Shown piece after piece: positions 25,245-33,996 of a stretch of 64,000 bases of DNA (the stretch's first letter is position 1; each line of letters starts with the position of its first letter). The notes below the pieces were generated by a model. The model saw nothing but the letters and a program-made list of their open reading frames with translations, did no database searches and was not told the origin of the DNA. The stretch spans positions 248,001 through 312,000 of the forward strand of contig CAZREB010000001.1 of assembly GCA_964599095.1 (NCBI GenBank). The letters are read 5' to 3'. This stretch comes from SZAS-79 sp964599095 (GTDB taxonomy: Bacteria > Pseudomonadota > Gammaproteobacteria > Burkholderiales > SG8-39). Position numbers and translations under genes: made by a program.

Positions 25245-26111
25245 CTAGAGCCAGTATACGAAGATGAACAGGCCGAGCCAGACGACGTCGACGAAGTGCC
25301 AGTACCAGGCCACCGCCTCGAACGCGAAATGGTGGTCGGGCTTGAAGTGCCCGGCCAGGCAGCGTGCGAGGATTACCGTCAGCATGATCGCGCCGAGCGT
25401 CACGTGGAAGCCGTGGAACCCGGTCAGCATGTAGAACGTCGAGCCGTACACACCCGTGGTGAGCTTGAGGTTGAGCTCGTGATACCCGTGGCCGTACTCG
25501 ATTACCTGGCACGCAAGGAAGGTGACGCCCAGCGCAATCGTGAAGAACATGAACAGGTTCAGCAGGCCCCGCTTGTTCTCTTTGAGTGCCCAGTGCGCGA
25601 CCGTGATCGTCGCGCCCGAGGACAGCAGAAGGAACGTGTTCAGCGCCGGCAGGCCCCACGCGCCCATCGGGGAGAATTTCTCGGCGAAGCCCGGCCCGGC
25701 CGAAGGCCAATGGCCGCTGAAGCCGGGCCAGAGGAGCTCGTTGTGGGTGAGGCTTCCGAGGTCGGGCACCGAGATCACGCGGGTCCAGAAGAGCGCGCCG
25801 AAGAACCCGGCAAAGAACATCACCTCGGAGAAGATGAACCAGCTCATGCCCCAGCGGAACGACACGTCGACCTGCTTGGAATAGCGGTTGGTCTCGGACT
25901 CGCGGATCACGTCGCCGAACCAGCGGAACATCATGTACAGCAGGATCATGAAACCGAGTGCAAGCGAAACCCAGCCGCCGCTCATGCCGTTGAAGACGAA
26001 GACGGCCCCCAGCGCCATGCAGAACAGGCCCACCGAGCCCATGATCGGCCACGGCATCGGCTGCGGTATGAAGTAGGCCGGCGTGCCCTGAGCGGTCGGA
26101 TGTTGCGACAT
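25245..26111 (-). CDS. coxC: cytochrome c oxidase subunit III
   Basis: 288 residues, with seven membrane helices. Typical subunit III segments are visible: FRWFGDVIRESETN, FRWGMSWFIFSEVMFFAGFF, and near the C-terminus TGFHGFHVTLGAIM and HFAFEAVAWYWHFVDVVWL, which line the lipid cleft and proton-path region. It is the last structural gene of the aa3 oxidase locus, 44 bases downstream of the DUF2970 gene, and is followed by an intrinsic terminator. Confidence 0.97.
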   Translation of the reverse strand: MSQHPTAQGTPAYFIPQPMPWPIMGSVGLFCMALGAVFVFNGMSGGWVSLALGFMILLYMMFRWFGDVIRESETNRYSKQVDVSFRWGMSWFIFSEVMFFAGFFGALFWTRVISVPDLGSLTHNELLWPGFSGHWPSAGPGFAEKFSPMGAWGLPALNTFLLLSSGATITVAHWALKENKRGLLNLFMFFTIALGVTFLACQVIEYGHGYHELNLKLTTGVYGSTFYMLTGFHGFHVTLGAIMLTVILARCLAGHFKPDHHFAFEAVAWYWHFVDVVWLGLFIFVYWL

Positions 26112-26155
26112 GTTGTTTTCTCCCGTATTCCCTGTTTCCGGATTTCCTGCGGCGG

Positions 26156-26359
26156 TCAGCTGGTCACCAGCTTCACCACCATTACCAGAGCAAGCACGAA
26201 CAGCACGGCGCCGATGACGCCTGCGATGATCACCTGCACCGGGCTGATGCTGACCGAATCGCTCTCATAGTCCTTTCTCTTGCGAACGCCGAAGAACGAC
26301 CAGAACACCGCCTTCGCGACTGCCAGGAAGGATGCCCTCGGCGGCGCTTCCTGCGCCAT
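26156..26359 (-). CDS. DUF2970 small membrane protein
   Basis: 67 residues from the ATG at 26359; a GTG three bases upstream is an alternative that would overlap the ctaG stop as GTGA, and GGGGGG precedes both. A basic, aromatic N-terminal part (AVFWSFFGVRKRKDYE) is followed by one membrane helix (about 41-63). It matches the DUF2970 family, which is found between ctaG and coxC in betaproteobacterial oxidase operons. Function unknown; presumably an assembly or structural accessory of the oxidase. Confidence 0.83.
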   Translation of the reverse strand: MAQEAPPRASFLAVAKAVFWSFFGVRKRKDYESDSVSISPVQVIIAGVIGAVLFVLALVMVVKLVTS

Positions 26360-26919
26360 CACGATTTGCCCCCCATGCCCGGCACCTCGAAGAACGTGTA
26401 GGACAGCGTGATCGTGTGCACGTCGGCGGGCAGGCTCGGGTCGATCAGGAACACCACCGGCATCCTCCGCGTCTCACCCGGCGCGAACGTCTGCTTCGAG
26501 AAGCAAAAGCATTCCAGTTTGCTGAAATACTGGCCGGCGCGCTGCGGGCCGTAACTCGGCACCGCCTGCCCGGTCACCGGCACCGACTTGGTGTTCACGA
26601 CCTCGAACTCGACCGTGGCGAGTTCACCGGGATGCACCGTGATGTGGTTCTGCAGCGTCCGGAAGTGCCACGGCAGGTTGTGCGCATTGGCGTCGAACTC
26701 GATCGAGATCGTGCGCGCGTAGTCGACCTGGGTATTCACGGCTGCGCCCGTCGTCTTCGACGTCGCCTCGATGTTGTTCAGGCCCAGCGCCAGGCAGATC
26801 TGCTTGTAGAACGGCACCAAGGCATAGCCGAACCCGAACATCAGCGAAGCCACGATCGAGAGCTTGACCAGAAGACGCCGGTTGTCGCCGACGACGTGGC
26901 CTTCCTGCGCCGCGCTCAT
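26359..26919 (-). CDS. ctaG: cytochrome c oxidase assembly protein CtaG/Cox11
   Basis: 186 residues. One N-terminal membrane helix (about 16-36) and a periplasmic immunoglobulin-like domain that delivers copper to the CuB site of subunit I. The copper-binding CFCF is visible in KLECFCFSKQTFAPGE near 131, and the conserved ARTISIEFDAN and MPVVFLIDP segments are present. It starts as ATGA on the stop of the 44-residue gene and ends on the DUF2970 start. Confidence 0.96.
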   Translation of the reverse strand: MSAAQEGHVVGDNRRLLVKLSIVASLMFGFGYALVPFYKQICLALGLNNIEATSKTTGAAVNTQVDYARTISIEFDANAHNLPWHFRTLQNHITVHPGELATVEFEVVNTKSVPVTGQAVPSYGPQRAGQYFSKLECFCFSKQTFAPGETRRMPVVFLIDPSLPADVHTITLSYTFFEVPGMGGKS

Positions 26920-27050
26920 CGGATCAGCCAGTACTTGAGGATGACTGCGGCGAAGAACGCCAGCGCCACCGCGGCCAGGATCAGCCCCGTCCTCGCGTTG
27001 CGGCTCAGCGCCACGTCCATGCCACCCGGATCGGTCGAGCGTTCGGTCAC
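26916..27050 (-). CDS. 44-residue single-helix protein between coxA and ctaG
   Basis: GTG at 27050 overlaps the coxA stop (GTGA) and the stop overlaps the ctaG start (ATGA), so the frame fits exactly between two coupled genes. The product has a polar N-terminus (MTERSTDPGGMDVALSRNAR) and one membrane helix (about 22-40) ending KYWLIR. Small proteins at this position are annotated in Burkholderiales as cytochrome oxidase small assembly proteins. The tight overlaps at both ends are the main evidence that it is translated. Confidence 0.75.
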   Translation of the reverse strand: MTERSTDPGGMDVALSRNARTGLILAAVALAFFAAVILKYWLIR

Positions 27051-28639
27051 TTGACGACCGGCGGGGTCTCGAACGAATGGTAGGGCGCCGGACTCGGCAG
27101 ATGGGTCCACTCGAGCGAATCTGCGCCTTCCCACTGCCTGTCGGCGGCTTTCTCGCCGCTCGTGATCGCCTTCACCACGATGTACAGGAACAGCAGCTGC
27201 GTGAAGCCGAACCCGAACGCGCCGATCGACGAGATCTTGTTCCAGGTCTCGAACTGGAGCGCATAGTCCGGGATCCTGCGCGGCATTCCCGCCAGGCCGA
27301 GGAAGTGCTGCACGAAGAAGATCAGGTTGAAGAAGATCATCGACAGCCAGAAATGCCACTTGCCGAGGGTCTCGTTGTACATCCGGCCGGTCCACTTGGG
27401 CAGCCAGAAATAGATGCCCGCGAACGCGGTGAACAAGGCACCGGCGACCATGACGTAGTGGAAATGCGCCACGACGTAATAGGTGTCCTGCAGCTGGATG
27501 TCGACCGCGGCCAGCGACAGCACCAGGCCGGAGAAGCCGCCCATCGCGAACAGGAACAGGAAGCCGAGCGCGAACAGCATCGGCGTCTCGAAGGTGAGCG
27601 AACCCCGCCACATCGTCGCCAGCCAGTTGAACATCTTGGCCGCCGTGGGCACCGCGATCAGCGTAGTCGCGTACATGAAGAACAGCTGCCCGGTGACCGG
27701 CATGCCCACCGTGTACATGTGGTGCGCCCAGACGATGAACGAAAGGATCGCGATCGAGGCGGTCGCATAGACCATCGAGGCGTAGCCGAACAGCGGCTTC
27801 CTCGAGAAGGCCGGAATGATCTGGGAGATCACGCCGAACGCCGGCAGGATGATGATGTAGACCTCGGGATGTCCGAAGAACCAGAAGATGTGCTGGTAGA
27901 GCACCGGGTCGCCGCCGCCGGCGGCATTGAAGAACGAGGTGCCGAAGTGGCGATCGGTCAGGGTCATCGTCACCGCGCCGGCCAGCACGGGCATCGAGGC
28001 GATCAGCAGGTAGGCCGTGATCAGCCAGGTCCAGCAGAACAGCGGCATCTTCATCAGCGTCATGCCGGGAGCGCGCATGTTGAGGATCGTGGTCACGATG
28101 TTGATCGAGCCCATGATCGACGACATGCCGAGCAGGTGGACCGCGAAGATCGTGAGGTCCATGCCCATGCCCATCTGCACGGTGAGCGGCGCGTACATCG
28201 TCCAGCCCACGCCGGGCGCGCCGCCGGGAACGAAAAACGAAATGATCAGCAAAGAACCGGCGAACGGGAGGATCCAGAACGACCAGTTGTTCATGCGCGC
28301 GAACGCCATGTCCGGCGCGCCGATCTGCATCGGGATCAGCCAGTTGGCAAACCCCACGAACGCCGGCATGATCGCGCCGAACACCATGATGAGGCCGTGC
28401 ATCGTGGTCATCTGGTTGAAGAAGTCCGGGTTCACGATTTGAAGGCCGGGACTGAACAGCTCGGCGCGGATGACCAGCGCCATCGTGCCTCCCACCATGA
28501 ACATCGCGAAACTGAACCACAGGTACATCGTGCCGATGTCCTTGTGGTTGGTGGTGGTGATCCACCGCATGATCCCGCCGTAGCCGTGGTGGTGATCGTG
28601 ATGATCCGCGTGGCCGTGATCGTCGAGGACTGCGCTCAT
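27047..28639 (-). CDS. coxA: cytochrome c oxidase subunit I (aa3 type)
   Basis: 530 residues, twelve membrane helices. It holds heme a and the heme a3-CuB centre. Visible are the CuB/cross-link motif FGHPEVYIIILPAFG, the HHMYTVGMP histidine pair, the K-channel region, and HFHYVMVAGALF with the a3 and a ligands. MHGLIMVFGAIMPAFVGFAN in helix two includes the low-spin heme histidine. The His-rich N-terminus (HGHADHHDHHHGYGG, about 8-22) is notable and could bind metal. It follows coxB by 25 bases. Confidence 0.98.
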   Translation of the reverse strand: MSAVLDDHGHADHHDHHHGYGGIMRWITTTNHKDIGTMYLWFSFAMFMVGGTMALVIRAELFSPGLQIVNPDFFNQMTTMHGLIMVFGAIMPAFVGFANWLIPMQIGAPDMAFARMNNWSFWILPFAGSLLIISFFVPGGAPGVGWTMYAPLTVQMGMGMDLTIFAVHLLGMSSIMGSINIVTTILNMRAPGMTLMKMPLFCWTWLITAYLLIASMPVLAGAVTMTLTDRHFGTSFFNAAGGGDPVLYQHIFWFFGHPEVYIIILPAFGVISQIIPAFSRKPLFGYASMVYATASIAILSFIVWAHHMYTVGMPVTGQLFFMYATTLIAVPTAAKMFNWLATMWRGSLTFETPMLFALGFLFLFAMGGFSGLVLSLAAVDIQLQDTYYVVAHFHYVMVAGALFTAFAGIYFWLPKWTGRMYNETLGKWHFWLSMIFFNLIFFVQHFLGLAGMPRRIPDYALQFETWNKISSIGAFGFGFTQLLFLYIVVKAITSGEKAADRQWEGADSLEWTHLPSPAPYHSFETPPVVK

Positions 28640-28664
28640 TGGGGGGTTCTCCTGAAGGTATCCG

Positions 28665-29813
28665 TTACTTGCGCAGGGCCTTGACCTCGGCGGGCTGGAT
28701 CACCTCGCCGGTCTTGTTGCTCCACGCATTGCGCTCGTAGGTGACGACCGCGGCGATTTCCGTGTCGCTCAGTTGCTTGCCGAACGCGGCCATGGCGGTG
28801 TTCGGCTTGCCGTTCAAGACGATGTCGAGGTGCGCGGCCTTCGGGCCGGTCGCGATCTTCGAGCCGTCGAGAGGCGGGAAGGCGGGCGGTGCGCCCTTGC
28901 CGGTGGCCTGGTGGCAGGCGACGCAGTTCGCGGCGTAAACCTTCTCGCCCCGCGCCCTGAGGTCGTCCAGCGCCCAGACCTTGTTCGGATCGTCCGCCGT
29001 GGCGGCCATTTTCTTCTTCTCGCCTTCGACCCACTTCGTATAGTCCTCGGCGCTCACCACGCGCACCACGATCGGCATGAAGCCGTGCTCCTTGCCACAG
29101 AGTTCGACGCACTGGCCGCGGTAGGTGCCGACCTTGTCGGCGGTGAAATGCGTATCGCGGATGAATCCGGGAATCGCGTCCTGTTTCACGCCGAAGGCGT
29201 TCATTCCCCAGGAGTGAATCACGTCGGCGGCCGTCGTCAGGATGCGCACCTTCTTGCCGACGGGCACGACCAGCTCGTTGTCGACCTCGAGCAGGTAGTT
29301 CTCGCCCTTGGCCGCGCGGCCCTCGATCTGGTCGCGCGGGGTGGACAGCTGGGACACGAAGCTGATGCCCTCGCCCTCGCCCTTGATGTAGTCGTAGCCC
29401 CACTTCCACTGGTAGCCGGTGACCTTGATGGTCATGTCGGAGTTGGACGTGTCCTTCTGCGCGATCACCGCACGCGTCGCAGGCCAAGCGATGACGATCA
29501 GGATCAGCAGGGGAATCACGGTCCAGACGATTTCGACCGTGGTGTTTTCGTGGAAATTCGCCGCCTTGTGCCCCTGCGACTTGCGGTGCGCAAAGATCGA
29601 ATAGAACATCACTCCGAACACGCCGACGAAGATCACCACGATCAGCGCCATGACGTATTCGTGCAGGCTGTGGATCTGCTCGGCGATTTTCGTCGCTGGC
29701 GGCTGCAGGTTCCACTCCAGCGCGTGCGCGCTTCCGGCCGCGGCCAGCGCGAGGAGCCCCGCGACAAGGGCCCAATGTCCGATCTTTCGTGCCGAGAACT
29801 GTTGCATGCTCAC
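28665..29813 (-). CDS. coxB: cytochrome c oxidase subunit II with fused cytochrome c domain
   Basis: 382 residues. A signal peptide (cleavage near AAGSAHA) precedes two membrane helices (about 52-75 and 93-112), a cupredoxin domain with CuA ligands in DVIHSWGM and GQCVELCGKEHGFM, and a C-terminal cytochrome c domain with CVACH and the methionine ligand in NTAMAAFG. This caa3-like fused form is common in betaproteobacteria. An ATG six bases downstream (MQQF) is an alternative start. First structural gene of the oxidase. Confidence 0.97.
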   Translation of the reverse strand: MSMQQFSARKIGHWALVAGLLALAAAGSAHALEWNLQPPATKIAEQIHSLHEYVMALIVVIFVGVFGVMFYSIFAHRKSQGHKAANFHENTTVEIVWTVIPLLILIVIAWPATRAVIAQKDTSNSDMTIKVTGYQWKWGYDYIKGEGEGISFVSQLSTPRDQIEGRAAKGENYLLEVDNELVVPVGKKVRILTTAADVIHSWGMNAFGVKQDAIPGFIRDTHFTADKVGTYRGQCVELCGKEHGFMPIVVRVVSAEDYTKWVEGEKKKMAATADDPNKVWALDDLRARGEKVYAANCVACHQATGKGAPPAFPPLDGSKIATGPKAAHLDIVLNGKPNTAMAAFGKQLSDTEIAAVVTYERNAWSNKTGEVIQPAEVKALRK

Positions 29814-29824
29814 CCTTTCGATTC

Positions 29825-30319
29825 CTAATTCCGTAATCTTTTGCCAAGCTCGCCCGCGAGATCCAGCCTCGCCTGCTCATGCAGGTGACGGCCTATTTCC
29901 AGGCTGCGCCCCGGCACTCCCAGCAGGACCCGCATGCCGTGGCCCTCGCCGGCGACCCTCACGCTTGCCCAAGCCGCATTGAACTCGTGACAGCGGACCG
30001 AATCCGATTCACATACTTCGACCTTCAAGCTTCCTTCGCCGAGCTCGATACGCTCGTAATCCCCTGCGTGCCGACCCACCAGCACAAACGCGATTCCCAG
30101 TCCCACGACCTCGATTCCCGCGAACGGCAGGATCACCCAGGCTCCCAGCGCGGCAAATGCCGCCGCAATGCCGATCGTCACGACCGCGATCGCGCCGTAG
30201 GCCCACAAGAGGCCGTTAGGCGAGATCGAGCAGTTGCGCTTGAGGAGCAGGCTGAACCCGGCCCCCTGCCCAAGAAATTCCAGTTCCTGGCGGGGATGTT
30301 CCTGACTCCAGCCGTTCAT
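29825..30319 (-). CDS. DUF2244 domain membrane protein
   Basis: 164 residues from the ATG at 30319. The N-terminal part FSLLLKRNCSISPNGLLWAY is characteristic of DUF2244, followed by two membrane helices (about 40-60 and 64-82) and a soluble C-terminal domain with CESDSVRCHEFNAAWASV. It lies 11 bases upstream of coxB. DUF2244 genes often precede coxB in proteobacteria, which links it to oxidase biogenesis, but its biochemical role is unknown. Confidence 0.82.
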   Translation of the reverse strand: MNGWSQEHPRQELEFLGQGAGFSLLLKRNCSISPNGLLWAYGAIAVVTIGIAAAFAALGAWVILPFAGIEVVGLGIAFVLVGRHAGDYERIELGEGSLKVEVCESDSVRCHEFNAAWASVRVAGEGHGMRVLLGVPGRSLEIGRHLHEQARLDLAGELGKRLRN

Positions 30320-30341
30320 GGAAGCGTCGTGGCGGCACCGC

Positions 30342-30375
30342 AAAAAAAGCCCGCATAAGGTATCACAGGGCGGGC
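30342..30375 (-). terminator. intrinsic terminator of bioC
   Basis: Minus strand: GCCCGC and GCGGGC (30370-30375/30349-30354) pair around a 15-base loop and are followed by seven T. It lies 58 bases past the bioC stop and 23 bases before the DUF2244 start, and so insulates the oxidase locus from bioC. Confidence 0.75.
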
Positions 30376-30432
30376 CCGGCAAACAAGTCGGAGCCTGAGA
30401 TAAAGCCTCGGATTTAGTGGAGTTTTCCGGAT

Positions 30433-31281
30433 TCAATTTCGCAAACGCTTATCGATTCCCAGTTTTATGATCGCGTGGCCTTTGGCCGTCCTGCGCGGCG
30501 CGGGCTTCCATGCGTGGCCGTACACGACCTCGATCGTCGCAGGCAGTCGGCCGTCGCGGATGCACCGATCGAGCTTCGCGCGAACTGCGTCCCACTGCCG
30601 CGGCCCGAACAGCCCGCGCGACCGGCCGGCCAGCGCGCAGGCCTGCCCGGTAGCACGCAGGTCCGCGGTCAGTGCATCGATGCCCGGATAGGTCAGCGTG
30701 ATCGTTTCCGTGTCCATGACGGGCGCCGCGAACCCGGCCGCGACGAGCATGTCGCCGAGGTCGTGCATGTCGACGAACGAATGGACGTGCGGCGGGCCGG
30801 GCAGCCCGGCAAACGCCGCGCGAAGCTCCTTGAGCGTGTCGGGCCCGAGCGTGCTGAACATCAGCAGGCCGTCGATCTCCAGCACGCGATGGAATTCGCC
30901 GATCGCAGCCTGGGGATCGGTCCCCCAGTGCAGGGCCATGTTCGACCACACGAGCGAGAATCCGCGCGACGCCAGCGGAAGCCGGCACAGGTCGGCGCAC
31001 ACGGCCGTCACGCCGGCGCGGCCCCTCAGCCGATCGAGGAGCCGGGGCCGCCTGATTGCGCGCAGCATCCCGATCGACAAATCGAGCGCGACGAGCTGCG
31101 CGCCGCGATAGCGTTGCATCAGCCTTTGCGCCTGCGGGGCGGGCCCGGATCCGGCGTCGAGGATGCGCGCCGGCGACAGTCTCACGTAGTCGAGACGCTC
31201 GAGCATGCGCTCGCCGACTTCCAGTTCGAGGCGCGCCGCCGCGAGGTATCCGGACGCCGCGCGATCGGCATTGCGGCGCAC
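30433..31281 (-). CDS. bioC: malonyl-ACP O-methyltransferase BioC
   Basis: 282 residues from a GTG at 31281. SAM-dependent methyltransferase; SAM motif LDAGSGPAPQ near 41-50, and the BioC-type SNMALHWGTDPQAAIGEFHR near 113-132. BioC masks malonyl-ACP so that it can enter pimeloyl (biotin) synthesis. Homologues usually have about 20 residues before the RRNADRAASGY-like segment; the frame does continue upstream but without ATG, GTG or TTG, only a CTG. No other biotin gene is nearby. A distant methyltransferase role cannot be excluded. Confidence 0.82.
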   Translation of the reverse strand: MRRNADRAASGYLAAARLELEVGERMLERLDYVRLSPARILDAGSGPAPQAQRLMQRYRGAQLVALDLSIGMLRAIRRPRLLDRLRGRAGVTAVCADLCRLPLASRGFSLVWSNMALHWGTDPQAAIGEFHRVLEIDGLLMFSTLGPDTLKELRAAFAGLPGPPHVHSFVDMHDLGDMLVAAGFAAPVMDTETITLTYPGIDALTADLRATGQACALAGRSRGLFGPRQWDAVRAKLDRCIRDGRLPATIEVVYGHAWKPAPRRTAKGHAIIKLGIDKRLRN

Positions 31282-31355
31282 GCACCGCCTGTCGATCGCG
31301 TACTGTGCAGGAGGGGAGGGATTCGGCTTCAGTGGCTGCTGCCGGGAACCGGGCG

Positions 31356-32720
31356 TCAGCCGGCCGCGCGTTGCGTCAGCGGCTCGAGCGCGCGCTCGAG
31401 GCTCGCGGCCACTGCGAGCACCCGCCGGTCGGAAAGCGCGAAGCCGGCCACCGAGAACCCCACCGGCGCCTCGCCCGGCGAGTGGCAGGGCATCGTGGCA
31501 CCGCAGCCGTCGAGCACGTTGCCCAGCCCGGTATTGCGCAGCAGGCGCAGGTTCCAGCGGAAATAGTCATCGTCGGTCTTGCCGGTTTCGGCGATCGTCG
31601 GCGCGCTCGATGCCGTCGTCGGGTACACCATCGCGTCGAACGGCGCGCCGAGCGCCTCGGCGCCGCGGATGAATTCCGCGCGGTCGAAGCCGAGCTGGAT
31701 GTAGTCGGCAGCGGTGAAGTCCCGGGCCATCACGACGCGCTTCGAAACGCGCGGGTCGTAACCGGCGGCGCGCGTTTCCAGCCGCTTGCGGTGGATCAGG
31801 TAGGCCTCGGCGCCGGCGAACCCGCCATTCTTGTAAAGGTCCATCGAGCGCGTGAACGAGGGCGCGTCGACTTCGGCAATCAAGGCGCCTGCCTTGGCGA
31901 GATGCGACAGCGAACGCTCGAATGCCCTGGCGACATTGGCGTCCAGGTCGTCGGTGAGGATGCACTTCGGCACCATCAGCCGCAGGCCCTTGACCGGAAA
32001 GTGCGGCAGCGGGTCGGCGGGTTCGCCCGCCAGGATCGCGTCGTACGCCGCGCAGCAGGCGACGCTGTTGGCCAGCGGGCCGACTGAATCGAGCGTCCAC
32101 GAAAGCGGGAAGGCCCCCTCGCGCGGAATGCGCCGGGCGGTCGGCTTGAAGCCTGCGACGCCGCACAGCGACGCCGGCAGCCGCACCGAGCCGCGAGTAT
32201 CCGAACCAAGGCCCATCGCGCACATGCCGTCGGCGACCGATACTGCAGCGCCTGAAGAAGAGCCGCCGGGCACGCGCCCGGTCTTGCGGTCGAAGGGATT
32301 CTTCGGGGTGCCGTAGTGCGGATTCAAGCCGACACCGCCGAAAGCGAACTCGACCATGTTGGTACGGCCCACGATCACCGCGCCTGCCGCCCGCAGGCGC
32401 GCCACGGCGGGCGCGTCGGCAGCCGCAGGCGGCGCGTCGTCGAGGACCTTCGAGCCCGCGCGCGTGACATCGCCGGCCACGTCGTACAGGTCCTTCACCG
32501 AAACCGGGATGCCTTCCACCGGCGAGCGAACGATCCCTGCGCGCCGCAGGCGGTCGGAGTGGTCCGCCTCGCTCAACGCGGTCTCCGCGTACGTCCTTAC
32601 AAAAGCGCGGGCGCCTTCGCCCGCAGGGTCGGCAATCCGCGCGAGCGCCTGCTCGACGAGAGCGCGGCTGGTGGTCTTTCCGGCGGCGAGCGCGACGCCG
32701 AGTCCTGCTACGGTCCACAT
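31356..32720 (-). CDS. amidase signature family enzyme
   Basis: 454 residues from the ATG at 32720. The Ser-cisSer-Lys catalytic triad is visible: the lysine in PVSVKDLYD near 85, the cis-serine in GGSSSGAAVSVADG near 160, and the nucleophile region SDTRGSVRLPASLCG near 178. Members hydrolyse amides such as indoleacetamide, aryl-acylamides or allophanate; the substrate here cannot be told. It lies between bioC and comF, genes that otherwise belong to a conserved neighbourhood, so it may be an insertion. It is divergent from comF by 96 bases. Confidence 0.9.
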   Translation of the reverse strand: MWTVAGLGVALAAGKTTSRALVEQALARIADPAGEGARAFVRTYAETALSEADHSDRLRRAGIVRSPVEGIPVSVKDLYDVAGDVTRAGSKVLDDAPPAAADAPAVARLRAAGAVIVGRTNMVEFAFGGVGLNPHYGTPKNPFDRKTGRVPGGSSSGAAVSVADGMCAMGLGSDTRGSVRLPASLCGVAGFKPTARRIPREGAFPLSWTLDSVGPLANSVACCAAYDAILAGEPADPLPHFPVKGLRLMVPKCILTDDLDANVARAFERSLSHLAKAGALIAEVDAPSFTRSMDLYKNGGFAGAEAYLIHRKRLETRAAGYDPRVSKRVVMARDFTAADYIQLGFDRAEFIRGAEALGAPFDAMVYPTTASSAPTIAETGKTDDDYFRWNLRLLRNTGLGNVLDGCGATMPCHSPGEAPVGFSVAGFALSDRRVLAVAASLERALEPLTQRAAG

Positions 32721-32816
32721 GGGGAGACAGACTCCTTCGGGGGAGAGTCGACGATTCTCAGGCTCAGGCCTCCAAGGCGTCAATATCGCAGGCGCGTTGC
32801 CGCATAATCGTTCCCG

Positions 32817-33527
32817 ATGAAGACGTCCCCTTGGACCCGCGGTGCGGCTGCGCTTGCCGGGCGCCTGTTCGGCGGCACCTGCTACCTGTGCCGCGGACAA
32901 AGCCCGGGTCTACTCTGCGACGCGTGTATTGCGGACCTGCCGTATCTCGCACGGCCACGATGCCCGCAATGCGCGTTGCCTTCGCGGGAGGGCCTGCCTT
33001 GCGGGCGTTGCATCGGCGATCCGCCGTCCTACGATGCGACGACTGCGGTGTTCGCCTACACCTTTCCGGCCGATGTGCTCGTCCAGGGGCTCAAGTTTCG
33101 CGGCGAGCTTGCATTGGCAGCCCTGCTTGCGGAGGAACTGCATTCGGAACTCCGCACGCTCCCGGCCGAGACGGTCGACATGATCGTTCCGGTCCCGCTG
33201 CACGACGTCCGGCTCGGGCAGCGCGGCTATAACCAGTCGATGGAAATCGCGCGCCGCCTCGCGACTCGGATGGGCCTGCCCGTCTTGCCGGACCTTTGCA
33301 CCCGCGTAAGGCAGACGGCGGCGCAAGTCGATCTTCCGTGGAAGGAGCGACGCGAAAACGTCCGCAACGCATTCAGCTGCCGGTCCTCGATGGATGGCAA
33401 ACGCGTCGCGGTCGTGGACGATGTCATGACCACCGGGGCGACGCTCGGCGAAGTCGCATCGACGCTGAAAAGATTCGGGGCCGCTCGCGTGGTCAATTGG
33501 GTGGTGGCGCGCACGCCCGCGGACTGA
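32817..33527 (+). CDS. comF: ComF family phosphoribosyltransferase-like protein
   Basis: 236 residues. An N-terminal zinc-ribbon with four CxxC-type pairs (CYLC, CDAC, CPQC and CGRC between about 20 and 65) precedes a type I phosphoribosyltransferase fold with the PRPP motif VAVVDDVMTTGATLGEV near 198-214. ComF proteins act in uptake and processing of transforming DNA in competent bacteria; their chemistry is not settled. Followed four bases later by trmL. Confidence 0.9.
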   Translation: MKTSPWTRGAAALAGRLFGGTCYLCRGQSPGLLCDACIADLPYLARPRCPQCALPSREGLPCGRCIGDPPSYDATTAVFAYTFPADVLVQGLKFRGELALAALLAEELHSELRTLPAETVDMIVPVPLHDVRLGQRGYNQSMEIARRLATRMGLPVLPDLCTRVRQTAAQVDLPWKERRENVRNAFSCRSSMDGKRVAVVDDVMTTGATLGEVASTLKRFGAARVVNWVVARTPAD

Positions 33528-33531
33528 ACCG

Positions 33532-33996
33532 ATGTTCCATATCGTCCTGTACCAGCCGGAGATTCCGCCGAATACCGGCAACATTGTTCGCCTTGCAGCC
33601 AATACCGGCGCAAGGTTGCATCTTGTCGAGCCCCTCGGGTTCTCGGTGGAGGACCGGCAGCTCAAGCGCGCAGGGCTCGACTATCACGAAATCGCAAACA
33701 TGCAGGTCCATTCCGGCTGGCAGGCCTGCCTGTCGGCCATCGGCGAGGCGCGGCTGTTTGCCTGCTCGACGCGCGGCACGGTGCGGCACACCGAGCCCGC
33801 CTATGCCGGAGGCGATGCGTTCGTGTTCGGCCCCGAAACCCGCGGCCTGCCCGCCGACATTCTCCACAGCGTCCCGGAGAGCCGCCGGCTGCGACTCCCG
33901 ATGCGCCCGGGTAACCGCAGCCTCAACCTATCGAACGCGGTCGCGGTAGTGATCTACGAAGCCTGGCGCCAGCGCGGATTCGACGGGGCGGCCTAG
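33532..33996 (+). CDS. trmL: tRNA (cytidine(34)-2'-O)-methyltransferase
   Basis: 154 residues. SPOUT-class enzyme that methylates the wobble base of tRNA-Leu isoacceptors. Signature segments are the N-terminal LYQPEIPPNTGNIVRLAANT, FGPETRGLP near 102-110 and the knot motif MRPGNRSLNLSNAVAVVIYE near 124-143. It follows comF by four bases. Its last four bases overlap the end of the convergent gpsA gene. Confidence 0.95.
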   Translation: MFHIVLYQPEIPPNTGNIVRLAANTGARLHLVEPLGFSVEDRQLKRAGLDYHEIANMQVHSGWQACLSAIGEARLFACSTRGTVRHTEPAYAGGDAFVFGPETRGLPADILHSVPESRRLRLPMRPGNRSLNLSNAVAVVIYEAWRQRGFDGAA

